The translations under genes were made by a program, and so were the position numbers. The notes beneath the pieces are model-generated. The model made no database searches. It was not told where the DNA came from and saw only the letters and a program-made list of their open reading frames with translations. From NCBI GenBank assembly GCA_030686995.1, contig CM060708.1, positions 181,153,115-181,217,114 of the forward strand: DNA of 64,000 nucleotides. The letters run 5' to 3'. Source of the DNA: Artemisia argyi (Eukaryota > Streptophyta > Magnoliopsida > Asterales > Asteraceae). Below, in pieces: positions 1-12,071 of the stretch (positions are counted from its first letter, which is position 1; each line of letters begins with the position of its first letter).

Positions 1-3000
1 CCAAAGCATTAACATCGAACCAACAAAATTGGCATTATAGAAGCCCTACCAAGGTACTTTTGCCATTATACCGCTAAATCTCAAATATAGTGCATTTGTG
101 TGAACTCATCGTTGTTCAACACAAATGGGATCCGTCAATCCCAATAGATCTATTCACAATATTCGCGCTCACTAAAGGTAGTGACTAATGGTTCATGATA
201 TAGGGACTTCGAACATGGCAATCGTTACTTAGTGACAATAAAACATAGTCGGGTAGCATACAGTAGAAAGTATTGTGTTCGAGTAGAAAAATAATAGCAT
301 GTATTCCCCCCATGGGTTTGTAAAATAGTTAAACAATAGAAAGTGGGGCTACGAACTCACCTTAAGTTATGTAGTGAGTAATGAATGTGATGGTCGAATC
401 GCGAAGGTTTCTACGAGCAACCTATAATAGAATGTTGCGACTTAGGTTCGGAGTAAAGAATATGAAGTAGTGCCTATATATATATATCTTGCATTTAGTC
501 CATGATGTGGTATGATGTATAGTATAAGTCTTTGAAAGAAAGATTCATGAAACATGTATGTTTTGGTATATCGTTTACTACCGTTCGGGCCGACATAATT
601 CAGAAGTCATGTTAGTAAGCGTTCGAGGAGCCAGGACACTTTAACTCGTAAATCCACAACTCAACTCGACGGCTTACATAAGGAACTCCTCACATGAGGC
701 TCCCTACTATTGTAGTAGTTGATAAAATATATAGATATAGGTTTTGATCCGAAAAAGTTACATGTCCGATATTTGTATAAACTTAGGAAAGTTTATTTGT
801 ACATGAAGATTGTTATTAGGGGTAGTTTCATAAGTCTTGTATGACCATTTTCTCTTGGTAATATCTCATGGTTCCTTTTTAAGTTAAGTAGATCCAAATT
901 GCTTGTTCAAGTTATCACCTAATTCATTGTTTCATGTTTACGCCTATGTAAATTGGTATGGTCATTTCGTCATGGCCTAGCCATGACCTTTGGTCCTTGT
1001 TCCAAGGTCATGAGACACAACCTTGGCTCTAGCCATGGTTGTGGTCTTGATTATAGGTTATAATAACTCTTGTTCCTTTGAAAGTATGATAATAGTATAG
1101 TGACTTAAAATATGTAAATAGCTGTTAAGAAACTGAGAAATATCTCACTCAGAAGGCGTTTTCAAGGCTCGAGCCTCTTTATACCTGAATGAAAACGTGA
1201 TTCCGGACAACTTTCGTGTTTTAACTTTTTCATGAATCGGACCAGAAAGGCCTCTTTTTGCGTGTTTTAGGTTCTGTCACAGAAGCTTTTTAGGCAGTTT
1301 TGCCGGAAATCTTTGGTAACTTCAAATCGCCATAACTTTTGACTCGTATACTCTTTTTAGGTGGTTCAAATTGCTACGGTTTCCTTGTTAAGTCCTCTAC
1401 TGTAATATGTAATAATCCAATATTAAATTTTTATCATTTTGATCAGGTCTTACCAAGAAATTCACTAGTTTGCTTGTTTTAGTAACTTGTTTCAACAATC
1501 CATTATAACAACATCTTTTACTTATTTTTATACATCATGGACATAAATACAACACATAATATAGCAAGAATAACATGTAAATGATATGAACATGATTAAT
1601 AAACAAGAAGCAAGTTAGGTTTAGGCTTACAACTTTTGGCTTTCTAATTAAAGAAAGGAGTAACAAGTAAGGAAATGGACTTTGATAGACTTGCTTCAAC
1701 CCTTTTCACTTCATGCAAACTTTCTACCCTTGGTATTCTTGAAAGATGAATGATGAAGATTGAGGTGAATTGAGTGGATTTAAACTCAAGATAAATCACC
1801 AAGTATGTTAGGGTTTGGAAGAGTTTTGGTAACCTAAGATCAACTAGGGTTTCTACCTTGAAGAAACACTTGAACCTTGCTAGAACTTTGAAGGAAATTA
1901 AGCTATGGAGAGAGTATTGTGGTGTTGGTGATGGACGGCCAAAGGAAGGGGGGAGAGGGGCTTTTATAGTCTCATGAGGAGGTTACTAAACTTAGGATAT
2001 TTTGGCCAAAACTACACATGTAAACCATCCAAGACCTCATGATACAAGATCAAGCCACACAAGGGTGTGACTCCCCCCCCCCCTAAGTCGGTTCACAAGG
2101 GATAAGGGGGTGAGGTGGCTTGGCTTGATAATATCTAGATATTAGGATGAGTTTTGACTCCGGGAAATGCCAACCGTAAATGATTAGGCCTCAAAACGTA
2201 AAACCGGGTGTCGTAAAATTATGAAACTTTAAAGTATTGTTAGACATGCCCATATATCTCATAATAAAATATAAAATGAGTGGTAGGTTCCATTTGGGTG
2301 GTAAACCCTGCTAAAAACTGGAAACACGGGTCTAAAACGCGTAATACGTAAAATGTACGAATATTGCGTAAAATTGAGAAAAGTAAAATGTTACTTTTCT
2401 AATATGATATAAATGATTTAAAATGACTTATAATGTCTAGACTGGGCTCAGTCTAGTGTCGGTTGGTGTTAAATGTCTTTTAGACATCAAACCGTAAGCC
2501 TAAAAATCACGAAATGACTTATAAAATCAAGGAATGATTTTTAGTCAATGGGGGAGGGAAAAATATGTTGACTTATTTTAATAAGTTGAAAGCTCAAATC
2601 GTCTTAGAAATGCGGTGCAGGTATAGGCTAGGGTTACGGCTGAGTAAAAACGCTTAAAACTGAAAATTCCAGTTTTTCACGGCCGAAGTTTATTTTGGTC
2701 ATGTTTTTCTCAGTCATGATTTATTCTCAAATAAATCATGAATGTGTCAAACATTTTTCTGATACGGGGAAAATTAACGCGACCGAATTTCGTTGTGCGT
2801 AGAATTTCTGAATAACGTTTTACCCTAAAACGTGTAATCACGTGTAATTCCTTAATAACTTTCACGAAAATGATCTGACGAATGTCAAACATTTAATTTG
2901 CCATGGAAATGATTTATCACTCGAGAATATGAAATAAAAATCAACTTTCGGGAAAAATTCAGAAAGAAATGAATAGTAAAAATGAATAGTAACATGAATA

Positions 3001-3061
3001 GTAAAAGTGAATAGTAAATTTTCCGGAAATAGAAATTAACCTGAAATTGTGAATTGTTACA
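1..3061 (-). mobile_element. Partial long LTR of a non-coding LTR retrotransposon (LARD-like)
   Basis: This stretch is a diverged reverse complement of the 3485-bp LTRs at 46941-50425 and 52945-56429. Matching landmarks include the start TGTAACAATTCACAATTT (its complement ends at 3061), the segment around 2440-2600 that pairs with 47400-47560, and the block at 100-180 that pairs with about 49800-49880. About 430 bp of the LTR should lie left of the window. A TATA-like box on the minus strand is at 1961-1969. The sequence right of 3061 shows neither a primer-binding site nor a polypurine tract, so this is a 5' or solo LTR. No coding sequence is seen. The ORFs at 2710-3091 are chance frames. 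Confidence 0.85.
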
Positions 3062-5057
3062 TCTATGAGCTAGTGCTACAAGAGAATCCAACTATCCTAG
3101 ACTTTACCACAGCACAACACTATAATCCAAACACTCCTTTAGTGACAACAATGATACAACTCTATTATTAAACCAGCTCAATCCAAACTCTCAATTACAA
3201 AACCAAGAAAATCAATGATTCTAAAATGAATCTAGAACCACAGATCTCAAATGTATCACAACCACAGATAGCTCAGATCCAATATTATGACAGATATGCA
3301 ACAATCACTAAGATGGAGCAACAAGCTACACATATCAGAGATCAAGCAGTGTACAGATCTCAACTAAACTACAATTTAGCAATAATACTCAATGAAACAG
3401 TGACTCAATCACAATCCAAAACTAAACTCAGATCCTCACAGGCTTAGATAATCAAAACAAGCTAACTACAAAGATCTAATCAATAGAACAGTAAACTATA
3501 TCTATATCTAAATCTCAATCAACAACTACTATAAAGAGAACTCAAAATAGATTTTACCACATAAATCTCCCTCAGCTAAACAGAGGGAGCTCACTAAGCT
3601 TGCCTATCTCTAGGATAGGCAGGTCCTTCCCTGTCTGACCTTGCTTATCCACAACAATCTCAGCAACCAATGGATCAGAACTGACTTTGATTATTGATGA
3701 ACTATGACTCAAATAACTCCACTAAGAACTAAAAAGCTCAAATGAAGTATATAAAAGAAAAATAAGCTCATCTGCAAGCTTTACTAAACTATTTGTAAAC
3801 ATTTTTATTTTTATATATTTTTCTGATTTTTTTTTATTTATTTTTCTTTTTTATGTAAATGATTTATAAAACTAGATAAGAGTAAATGATTTGAGCTAAA
3901 TTTAACTAGAATAAGCAGAATACAAAGATATTAAAACAAAATAAGAAAATTTAAGATGAAAAATAAGCTGAGAATTATTGAAAGAAGAACTTTTATTAGA
4001 AATCAAAAGTAAAATTACATCAACTACACTAGATTACAATTCAAAATAAAATTTGACAGAGTAACTTTATACTAAAAACTACACACTGAATAAGCTAAAA
4101 TAGATCACTATATATAGGAGAGGTAAGAGGGTTGGGGTCCTAATGCCAGGTTGGCGATCCATACCTCTCTTGTGCTTCTTCAGTCCATCTTATCACCCTT
4201 GGATACGTTTTGTGTTTCTTTGATCAATCAATAGCCCTTGGATCAGGATTTAGGACGTGGCCCATCCAATGAAATGCCTCCATCTGTCCCATTTGAATAC
4301 ATCACTCTCTGTCTGTGTCAGACCATCTAGAAGCGGTATCCAATGATGGATAATGACACGTCTTGCCCAATGGTAGCTTGCCAAGTGTCCCGCGTTCATA
4401 TTCTCTCTGACACGAAAAGTGCAAGTGAGGCATGCTTCTAGAAGTACTAATGATAGGCTAATTATTGGCTAATTGGTGTGGTGTGAGTCAATTGAGCCAA
4501 TTGATGAGCTAGGGTTCATGTTTGTATTTGGGGTTCTGGGTATTGAGAGGATTTGGGGGAAAATTGGGGCAAATGGCTCGTTTGTTTATTTTATAAATGG
4601 TTTGACCCGGTTTTTGACCATTGACCCTGGGTATGGGTTTTGACCATGGATTTGGGCTTGGTTTATAACTTGGGCTTTAGATTATTGGATTAGGAAATGG
4701 ACTTTTGATTTTCAGATTTGATGTATTTAGAATCCAAGGACTAATTTTGTAATTTGCCAATACTTAAAGGCCTGATTCTGTCACTTTCTCAAAATATAAT
4801 TCAGGGACTAATTCTGCCAATCTTGAATATATGAAGGACTGAAGTTGACTTTTGGATCCCAGCTTTGACTTTTTGACCATCTCCCACTCTCGTGCCCGTT
4901 TTTCTGGTATTTGCTTGATTATTTGTCTTTTTGTGATAAAATCCGTACCTGCATGTTCACAACATAAAAACACATATTTCTTTGGCATTTGTCAGTTCAT
5001 TTAGTCAATTTGGGTCGGTGTTTGGCCATAAAATGGTATGTGAATTAACACATACCA
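3062..5057 (-). mobile_element. Non-coding LTR-like remnant, Athila/Tat-like style
   Basis: No gene is seen. The composition and order of motifs resemble the U3/R part of the long LTR at 24618-28559: AAGCTCA/AAGCTGA-rich A+T DNA, a minus-strand TATA-like box (complement of CTATATATAG, about 4110-4120), then a chain of phrases such as GGACTAATTTTG and GACTGAAGTTGACTTTTGG. I infer a diverged or truncated LTR in minus orientation. The similarity is by eye and loose. It ends where the truncated copia pol begins, at a small perfect palindrome (5036-5057). Confidence 0.4.
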
Positions 5058-5158
5058 GGCACATCATGTACAACATCATCCCCTTGTGAATTCTGAATCT
5101 TCTTAATGGGAATAATGGTTGGACCAAACTTCAACTTTTCAACCAAAACAAACTCTTC

Positions 5159-6612
5159 TTAAGATGTGGACACTTTAGCATTTGTTTCTGCATAATCATT
5201 AGTTTTTGCACCTGCAAGATTGTTAGTGTCTGTACATGCGATCACTGGCTCATAATTCATAGTTTTGGTTAGTATATCAATATTAAAGAGCCATTCTGGT
5301 CCTTTCCCTGCACCATTAGTTGAATTCTCACTAAACTTAATGTGCAAATTCTCCTCTACATGTTTGGTTCTCTTATTATAAACTCTAAAGGCTTTACTGT
5401 TTATAGAGTAACCAACAAAATAACCTTCATCAGCCTTTTCATCAAACTTGCCTAGCTGGTCTTTGGTATTCAAGATAGTAACAGGACACCCAAATGGTTT
5501 AAAGAAATCTATCATAGGTTTCCTACCATGAAATAACTCATTAGGGGTCTTGTTTTGAGGCTTAACTACCTTACTCCTATTTCGTACAAAACATGCAGTG
5601 TTCACTGCTTCAGCCCAAAAAGGTATAGGTAACTTAGAATCTGACAACATTGTCCTGGCAGCCTCAATCAATGTCCTATTTCTCCTCTCAGCTACACCAT
5701 TTTGTTGAGGAGTTCTAGCAACACTATACTGTCTTAAAATACCCTTACCAACACAAAACTGATTCATCACATTATTCTTAAATTTAGTTCCATTGTCACA
5801 TCTGATTATCTTAACCTTTTGATTTATTAGGTTTTCTACTCTAGTAATAAATTCCTTAAGAATTTCTGGAGTTTCATCCTTAGAAGCTAGAAAGAATACC
5901 CAAGTAAATCTACTAAAATCATCTGTGACAACTAGGCAATAAGACTTGTTATTCAAACTATTCACAAAAACAGGCCCAAATAAGTCCATATGAAGCAAAT
6001 GCAAAGGCTGAGTAATTGTGTTCACTGTCTTGGACTTAAAGGAAACTCTGTGTTGTTTTCCCTTTTGACAGGTAACACATGTTTCAATGTTTTTAAAATC
6101 TTTTGTAGGTAAACCTCTTACAAGGTTCCCCTTTACCAATTTATTCATTGTTTTGAAATTTAGATGTCCAAGCCTTCTATGCCATAATTTGGATTCATCT
6201 AGAGTGGCCTTTGCAATTAGACAAGTCAAAGATCTTTTGGGAACTATGTTCTTTATATGATCACTGTATATATTTTCAGTTCTAGGGACTCTCAATAGCA
6301 CAAACTTATCATTTGGCAACTGAAAATCAGGAGAAAGGATCATACATTCAGTGTCAGTAAAGAGAACAAAGTTCCTCTTGTCACACATTTGTGAGACACT
6401 AAAGAGGTTAAACGTAAGTCCTTCTATAAGGTATACTTTTTCAAAATTCAAATTTCCTGTTCTTAATGTACCTCTTCCAATAATCTTTCCTCCTTTTAGA
6501 TCATTCCCAAAAGCAACATATCCACCATCAAAAGCTTCAAAATCTTCAAGTTAGGACATGTCACCTATCATATGTCCAGAGCATCCACTATCCACAATAA
6601 AAATTTCTTTTA
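5159..6612 (-). pseudogene. copia A pol fragment: protease end plus integrase
   Basis: One minus-strand reading frame covers the protease active-site motif DSGCS (6578-6592), an in-frame stop (6551-6553), then 430 codons of integrase from 6451. The integrase has the zinc-binding H-H-C-C set (HRRLGHLNF followed by CVTCQKGK), the first catalytic aspartate in HMDLFGPV, the second in RCDNGTKF and the glutamate in GVAERRNR. The downstream region of the GYFVGYS type seen in copia integrases is also present. The ORF stops at 5159. A further 100 bases still resemble the linker towards RT, and then homology ends. RT and RNase H are absent, so this cannot support transposition. The protease would cut the polyprotein and the integrase would insert cDNA in an intact copy. 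Confidence 0.9.
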
Positions 6613-6653
6613 GCTCCTCTTGTAGATTGCCCTGCACATGAAAAGTAGAGAAA

Positions 6654-7732
6654 TTAGTTTCTCACGGGGACACAAGCCATTACTGACTTGGATCTGCCTT
6701 GTGTATCAACATAGTCAAATTTCTTTAAATCTATTGATGCACTGCTTTCTTTGGAAACATGATTTAAAACATTTGATTTTGGTTTCCAACTCCAGCAAGT
6801 TGAGGCCTTTACAACATAAAAATGGTTTCCAATAACTGTATTTGTTATTACTTTTGGCCCAGAAGTAGAAACTTTTGTGCTAGCAGTAGAATGCACTCTT
6901 TCACTAGCAGTAGAACTGGCAGTAGAAACAATTGTGTTACTTTGAAAAGACCTTTTTGATTTAGCAGCAAAGATTGATCTAGTTACACCATATCTCATTA
7001 ATACTACCCTTGGAACCATGTTTCTTTTTGGATGAGGGTGAGTAGTTTTTGAAAATTTTTGATGATTCACCCTTGAGTGTTGGTTCCAAACAGGTTTTTG
7101 GTAGTTACCACAGTTATTTATTAGATGCTCAAAACTACCACACTTATAACATGCCGTCTTTCTTAATTGAAACTCATTACCTAATTTATTGGAAACTAGG
7201 TTATTGAAATTTCTCTGATTTCCCCCTAGGCTTGTTATTAAATATTTTCATCTGATCTTTAGGTATCTCAATCTAGTCAACCATTCTTCTAGAGATTTTC
7301 TTTCTCAACTTAGGTCTCACAAACTTAACCTGATTAATTCTAGATTCAACTGATGTGAGAATTTCTTCCCTTTTAGCAACTTGTATTGACTCTACATGTT
7401 CCTCATCACTATCTAACACCCAATTTCCAATGATTGGTGCATCAGAAAACTTTTTATCCTCAACCTTAGGCGTTTCATTAACATCATTACTTGTCTCACC
7501 TACAGGTTTATTGATGTCTAACTCACTTATAAATGATAATTCTTTTCCTAATGGTGCAAAACCACTTTTCACTTGGGGGGGGGGGGGGGGGGGCTAAATC
7601 ATTATAGCATATTCTACTACCTTTTCTCATTATCTGACTCTCAATTGATTTATTCACTAAGTTAGAAGCAAACTGTTGTTTTTCAACTCTTACTATATGT
7701 TTTTCTTTTTCTGTAAGAGCTATATCTCTTGC
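6654..7732 (-). pseudogene. copia A gag-pol linker, frameshifted, with second zinc knuckle
   Basis: This is the continuation of the gag frame after a stop at 7733-7735. The reading goes through a 19-base G run on the plus strand (7575-7593), which destroys the frame, then through a 99-codon open stretch (7273-7572). A second CCHC-like motif of the form CYKCGS-EH-C lies at about 7110-7153. A serine/threonine-rich stretch (6654-7070) leads to the protease. Copia elements commonly carry such a linker between nucleocapsid and protease. Three or more disruptions make it non-functional. Confidence 0.7.
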
Positions 7733-9271
7733 CTATTCTGCTTCTTCCAACTTTTTCTTAAGAAAATTAATCTCACTATCCTTAAGAGCAATCTCACCAT
7801 CCTGTATGTTGATCATGTCAACATATTCTAACTTACACTTTTTAAGATATTCAAGTCTTCTTTCTACATTTTGAATGCCTACTTTATAACCTAAGTTATC
7901 AAGTTTTAGACTTTCAAATTCTTGCCTAAGACTTTCATTCCTAGCTTTAAGCTCTTCAACACTGTCAGAACATGATTTAAAAGAACAAACAGACATGTTA
8001 GAATCATTAGATACCTCAGTGTCAGATCCAGAAGATGATGAAGCATAAGCCATAAGTGCAAAGTTGTGCACTTTAGGTTTTTCTTCAACCAATAAAGCAT
8101 AGTTGGGTTCTTCCTCAGCCATGTCACTCCAGTCATAGTCACCCAAGCCATTACAAGATACCAACGCAATAGTGGTCTTTGGCTCTTTAGCAGTTTTCTT
8201 TGGGTTTTCAACATTCTTCTTTGGAGCCCTGCATTCCCTGGCAAAGTGGCCTTTCCTGTTGCAATTGTAGCACTCCATCTTTGATTTATCAAAGCCCATA
8301 TTCTCCTTGGCCGTGTACTTGAGCTCTCTTCCTGTCTTCCTTAAAAACCTCCTAGCTCTCATGGTTAGCATGGCCATCTGCCACTTCAAATCAATTTCTT
8401 CTATATCATCAGGGTCAATATGATCCATATCTTGATTAAGAATCTGAGTGCTTGTTAAAAGATCAGCCAAGAATGCACAAATAGCAGCATCACTTATGGT
8501 GTCACTATTATTAGAACCAGCAGCTGAACCACTAGTGCTAGCAGTAGAAACTCCATAAGCAATAGAATGAGTTTCTGGGGATCCTTTGCTTTTGGAAGAC
8601 ACAAAATCTAGGTTTTGAGAAGCAAAAGATGAAGTAGATATTGCATTCATCTCTGATTCATAGACCTTCAACTTGTTGTAGAGATTTTCCAATTTCATAG
8701 TTTCAAAATCAGGTTTGTTTCTCCACACAACTGTATGCATGCTCCATTCTGGTGCCAGACTTCTAACAAACTTAAGATTGATGTCTTCTTGAGGAACTAC
8801 ATATCCAACAAGCTTTAGATGACTGACAAGCTTATGAAGCCTGTTATAAGTACCATCTAGGCTTTCTCCACTCAAAGAGGTGAAGTTCTCAAATTGATGC
8901 TTCAATAAATTCTTCCTTGACTTCTTAGTAGCATCATTACCTTCAAACCTTGTTTCAACTGCATCCATTAAATCCTTTGCAGTTTCACATGCTTTAAAGT
9001 CCAATTGAAACTCATTAGGTATTCTCATCATAAGAATACTGTGAGCCTTGATTTCCAGTTTCCTTGTAGACTTTTCTTCTTCAGATTTAATAGGTATAAC
9101 TTTCTCATTAGGACCATTTTATGGAAGAGTATCACCATTCGGAACTACATCCCACATGTTGTAGTCAATCATCCTGACGTATTGTCTCATCCTCATCTTC
9201 CAAAGCTCATACTCTCCTGGTTTGAGCATTGGCACCTTAGATGCAGTAACCATATGTGTTTCATCACCCAT
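7733..9271 (-). pseudogene. copia A gag
   Basis: The frame can be read from an ATG at 9269-9271 down to a stop at 7733, with a single in-frame TAA at 9119-9121. The N-terminal part (LKPGEYELWKMRMRQYV) is the conserved start of plant copia gag proteins. The middle is the UBN2-type capsid region, and the zinc knuckle CYNCNRKGHFARECR (C-x2-C-x4-H-x4-C) sits about 75% along. A long charged, probably coiled-coil tail follows. The 432-codon open part starts downstream of the stop, at 9031. Gag would package element RNA. Confidence 0.9.
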
Positions 9272-9344
9272 GACTTCAGTAGTTGTTTAGGAACAGATTA
9301 GAATAAACACAAGTTCTTCTTGATTACAACTTCTAGATCACAAG

Positions 9345-9357
9345 CTCTGATACCACT
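9345..9357 (-). other. Primer-binding site of copia A (initiator Met tRNA type)
   Basis: On the minus strand the sequence AGTGGTATCAGAGC follows the LTR directly. It matches the usual plant copia site for priming by initiator methionine tRNA. Confidence 0.85.
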
Positions 9358-9817
9358 TGTTGATCCCAGTTGAGCAAACGATCTAATAGAAGTTGACTTA
9401 GATTTTATTGTAACTTAAACAAGAACGCGGAATATTAATGTTTAACTTAAGAAGAACGATGTAAACAATCAACACTTCAATATATTAATAGTAAACGAGC
9501 ACTCAACAATGCTAGGGTTTACAACCTTGAAGTGAATCGACTCTAACAATGATGCATATCTATTCTAACCCTAGGAACCTCCTTTTATAGACTAAGGAGT
9601 CCTAGTCGGTTTACAATTACTTTCTACATAAGATAATATCTTTTCTATATTTATCTAACCGACTATAATACATATCACTTAAGCAGCAGAACATAATACA
9701 CTAGCAGAAGTTGTATTTCCAGCAGCAAAATATTTTCATTAGCAGCAGAATCATTTGTACCAGCAGCAGAATAACACTTAGAATATTTCTGAGGCAGCAG
9801 AATCTCCAAACCTAACA
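9358..9817 (-). repeat. 5' LTR of copia A
   Basis: On the minus strand it runs from TGTTAGGTTTGG to GGGATCAACA, about 460 bp, and abuts the primer-binding site. A TATA box (CTATAAAAGG) lies at 9591-9600. CAG-rich clusters (9680-9800) sit in its upstream part. The outer boundary is inferred from the TG...CA ends only, as no second LTR exists to compare. Confidence 0.7.
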
Positions 9818-10896
9818 AAGTGACAAGGTTATGTATGACACAAAAAATAACGTAACATCAAGAAGTGAGTCATGACATGCATTTAGCATGTCAATTCATT
9901 TGATGCTCTAAGAGAAAATGGTGCAAGCCGTTTTCGGTCCGTCGTTCACAAAAAACACACCAATGGTGCCGCCATTCTGCACTAATAGCGATGCCTTTCG
10001 TTCACCAACCAGCCTATCAACGTAACGTTGTTGTTGTTGCTGCTGCTGCTTTTGTCAAAATCTGAATGTTGGGCAATGGATATAAATGGCTAAAAAAAAG
10101 TACCCCACTTTTCACTTATAAATACTTACTTTTAACAATACATTTTTCATACACTCAATCCAAATTATAATTTAACTACACTTTCACATACACTTCCAAT
10201 TTATCTTCCAAAATTGTCACAACACAACAACATCGATTAGTTACTTAACAATATATTTCCTCCGTCTTCTTCGTCCGTAAATCCTAGTTCAAAAATAGTC
10301 ACAACGTAAATTCTAGTTCCAAAATTGTCACAACCAAAACCCGTCCACAAATTCTGGTGGTGGAGGGTGGTGGTGCTGGTCATGTGGTAGTCGAGGGTGG
10401 TGATGACTGAGGATAGTGGAGGGATAATAATTACAAATTAAAAAAAATGGCTATCTTAGTTAGGCTATCCGACTGAACTGGATGGATCCACTTCTCATCC
10501 ACTACCGCCTGTAAGAGATAGGCTCTCCAACGAAAGCGGATCCACATCTCCTCTACTATCCTTCCGTTTCGACTAGCTTTCGTTCTCTCGTTAGTAGCTT
10601 ATTCTACTTTCTTGATCCCACTTGCGACTAAACTTTTGAGCTGATGTGGGATGAAACGAGGGTAAATTAGTCACTTCTCATGGTCATTAACGGGGATTTT
10701 TAAAGCTCGTTATCCAAAATCGATGATTTGCAAAAAAGTTATCAACACAGGGACATTGTTCGCAAAAAGTACAAATCACATGTACATTTTTCGCTATTTA
10801 GTTTGTTTAAGGAATTTTCTCACAAAAATGACAAACCAAAAGGACATTTTTTGCAGTTTACTGTTTTTATTATTTGTCATATCATAGTTTTTAATA
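9818..10896. other. Intergenic DNA without a supported gene
   Basis: I see no supported ORF. It holds short low-complexity patches: a GTTGTTGTT/GCTGCTGCT run near 10025-10050 and GGTGGT-rich DNA at 10365-10430. The segment 10448-10640, with repeated phrases such as GGATCCAC and ATCCGAC, may be an old small transposon, but I could not find matching ends. Confidence 0.5.
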
Positions 10897-11289
10897 GGGT
10901 TAATAGACAAATAAGTTACTAAAGTTTGAGAAAATGTTCGCCTAAGTTACTATAGTTTGAAACGTTACAAACAAGTTACTCAACTTTTTCTCACAGGTTA
11001 CATAAGTTACTGTCTTAGTTTTAACCCTTTACTACTGGTTAAAATCATACGTGGCACTGATATATTAGGGGTTAATAAACAAATAAGTTACTAAAGTTTG
11101 AGAAAATGTTCACATAAGTTACTAAAGTTTGGGGGAATGTTCACTTAAGTTACAATAGTTAAAACAGATAATGGTTTGTATTCCCGTTCACTAATGTCTA
11201 CTTCTGGATTATATTCCCTTTAGACGAGGTTCTTCATGCCATCAATCTGGGGGATAGTGGGTTTTTTGAGATTAGAGACGGATGCACTA

Positions 11290-11590
11290 TATTTCAGTTC
11301 CCTGTACAAACGGATGAAAACGTATGAAAACGTAAAAAATAAAAAATAAAAAAATAAAAATAAATAAAATAAAAAAAACGTAAAAAACGCACAAAAACGT
11401 ATAAAATGTGAAAAATGCATAAAAATGAAGAAAAGCGTACAAAAACGTACGCAAACGTATAAAAACATATATAGACGCACACAAACGTATAAAACATACA
11501 CAACGTATAAAAACGTAGAAAACGTATAAAAACGTACAAAAAGGTATAAAAACGTATGAAAATGTACAAAAATGTATAAAACGTTCACGT
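11290..11590. repeat. Degenerate minisatellite built on ACGTATAAAA
   Basis: Units of roughly 10-20 bp (AAAACGTATA, AACGTACAAAA and variants) fill the core of the inverted-repeat element. Overlapping open frames on the minus strand (YTF/YVF-rich) come only from the repeat, which is short of stops on that strand. Confidence 0.8.
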
Positions 11591-11798
11591 GAGTAACTTA
11601 GATGACAGTTTTGAAGCTTTTGTAACATACGCGAACTTTTTATCAAACTTTAGTAACTTCTTTGAAGTGGAATATGTTTCAGGCTGGGATACATGCTATC
11701 AACCGGTTGCCCACCTTGGGAGGAACCCAGTTGATAAATTCGTGAACTTGAGTAACTTGTTTATAATGTTTTAAACTATAGTAACTTAGGTGAACAAC

Positions 11799-12020
11799 CA
11801 ACTGGGCTAGCTCAGTTGGCCACCAAGGGTAACCTTGGGGAGGTTACTTTGGAGAGGTCTCAGGTTCGAGTCTCACTATGGACCTTCAGGGGCCTGAAAT
11901 AAATAGAAGCAAGAGTGGGGTTTATCCCCTAAGGAGAAAGGTTCGAGGCTTGCATACTGCCCAATTGGATGTCACTGTGGGCTCAGATTACTAACTACTA
12001 ACTCGCCGTTTAAAAAAAAA
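11799..12020 (+). mobile_element. tRNA-derived SINE
   Basis: An internal RNA polymerase III promoter is visible: box A TAGCTCAGTTGG (11808-11819) and box B GGTTCGAGTCTC (11864-11875), about 45 bp apart. A tRNA-unrelated body and an A-tail (12012-12020) follow. The flanks CTTAGGTGAAC and CCTAGGCGAAC look like a decayed target duplication, although the host repeat itself carries this phrase. Length is about 220 bp. Confidence 0.8.
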
Positions 12021-12071
12021 ACCTAGGCGAACGTTTTCCCAAATTTTAGTAACTTCTTTGTCTATTAACCC

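Larger units (their letters stand above)
5058..9817 (-). mobile_element. Ty1/copia retrotransposon, 3'-truncated (copia A)
   Basis: Reading leftward from 9817 the order is 5' LTR, primer-binding site, gag with CCHC zinc knuckle, protease and integrase, then an abrupt end near 5058. Reverse transcriptase, RNase H and the 3' LTR are missing. Protease and integrase ahead of the expected RT is the copia order. Several in-frame stops and a 19-base G run disrupt the polyprotein, so the copy is dead. The right end is followed by AAGTG (9818-9822), a possible target duplication that cannot be checked because the other end is lost. Confidence 0.9.
10897..12071. mobile_element. Terminal-inverted-repeat element, Mutator-like, non-coding
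   Basis: The ends are inverted copies: GGGTTAATAGACAAATAAGT at the left and its near complement at the right. Inverted similarity continues through the block AAGTTACTAAAGTTTG for about 70 bp. The flanks form a 10-bp target duplication with one mismatch: GTTTTTAATA (10887-10896) and GTTTTCAATA (12072-12081). A duplication of this length fits Mutator-like elements. The terminal block is repeated inside (from about 11070, and inverted at 11600-11660 and 11770-11795). The core is a minisatellite, and a SINE sits in the right arm. There is no transposase. Confidence 0.8.

Noticed and set aside
11808..11875. Functional tRNA gene
   Set aside because: Box A and box B are present, but no cloverleaf acceptor stem can be formed, and a long body with an A-tail follows. 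SINE is the better call.
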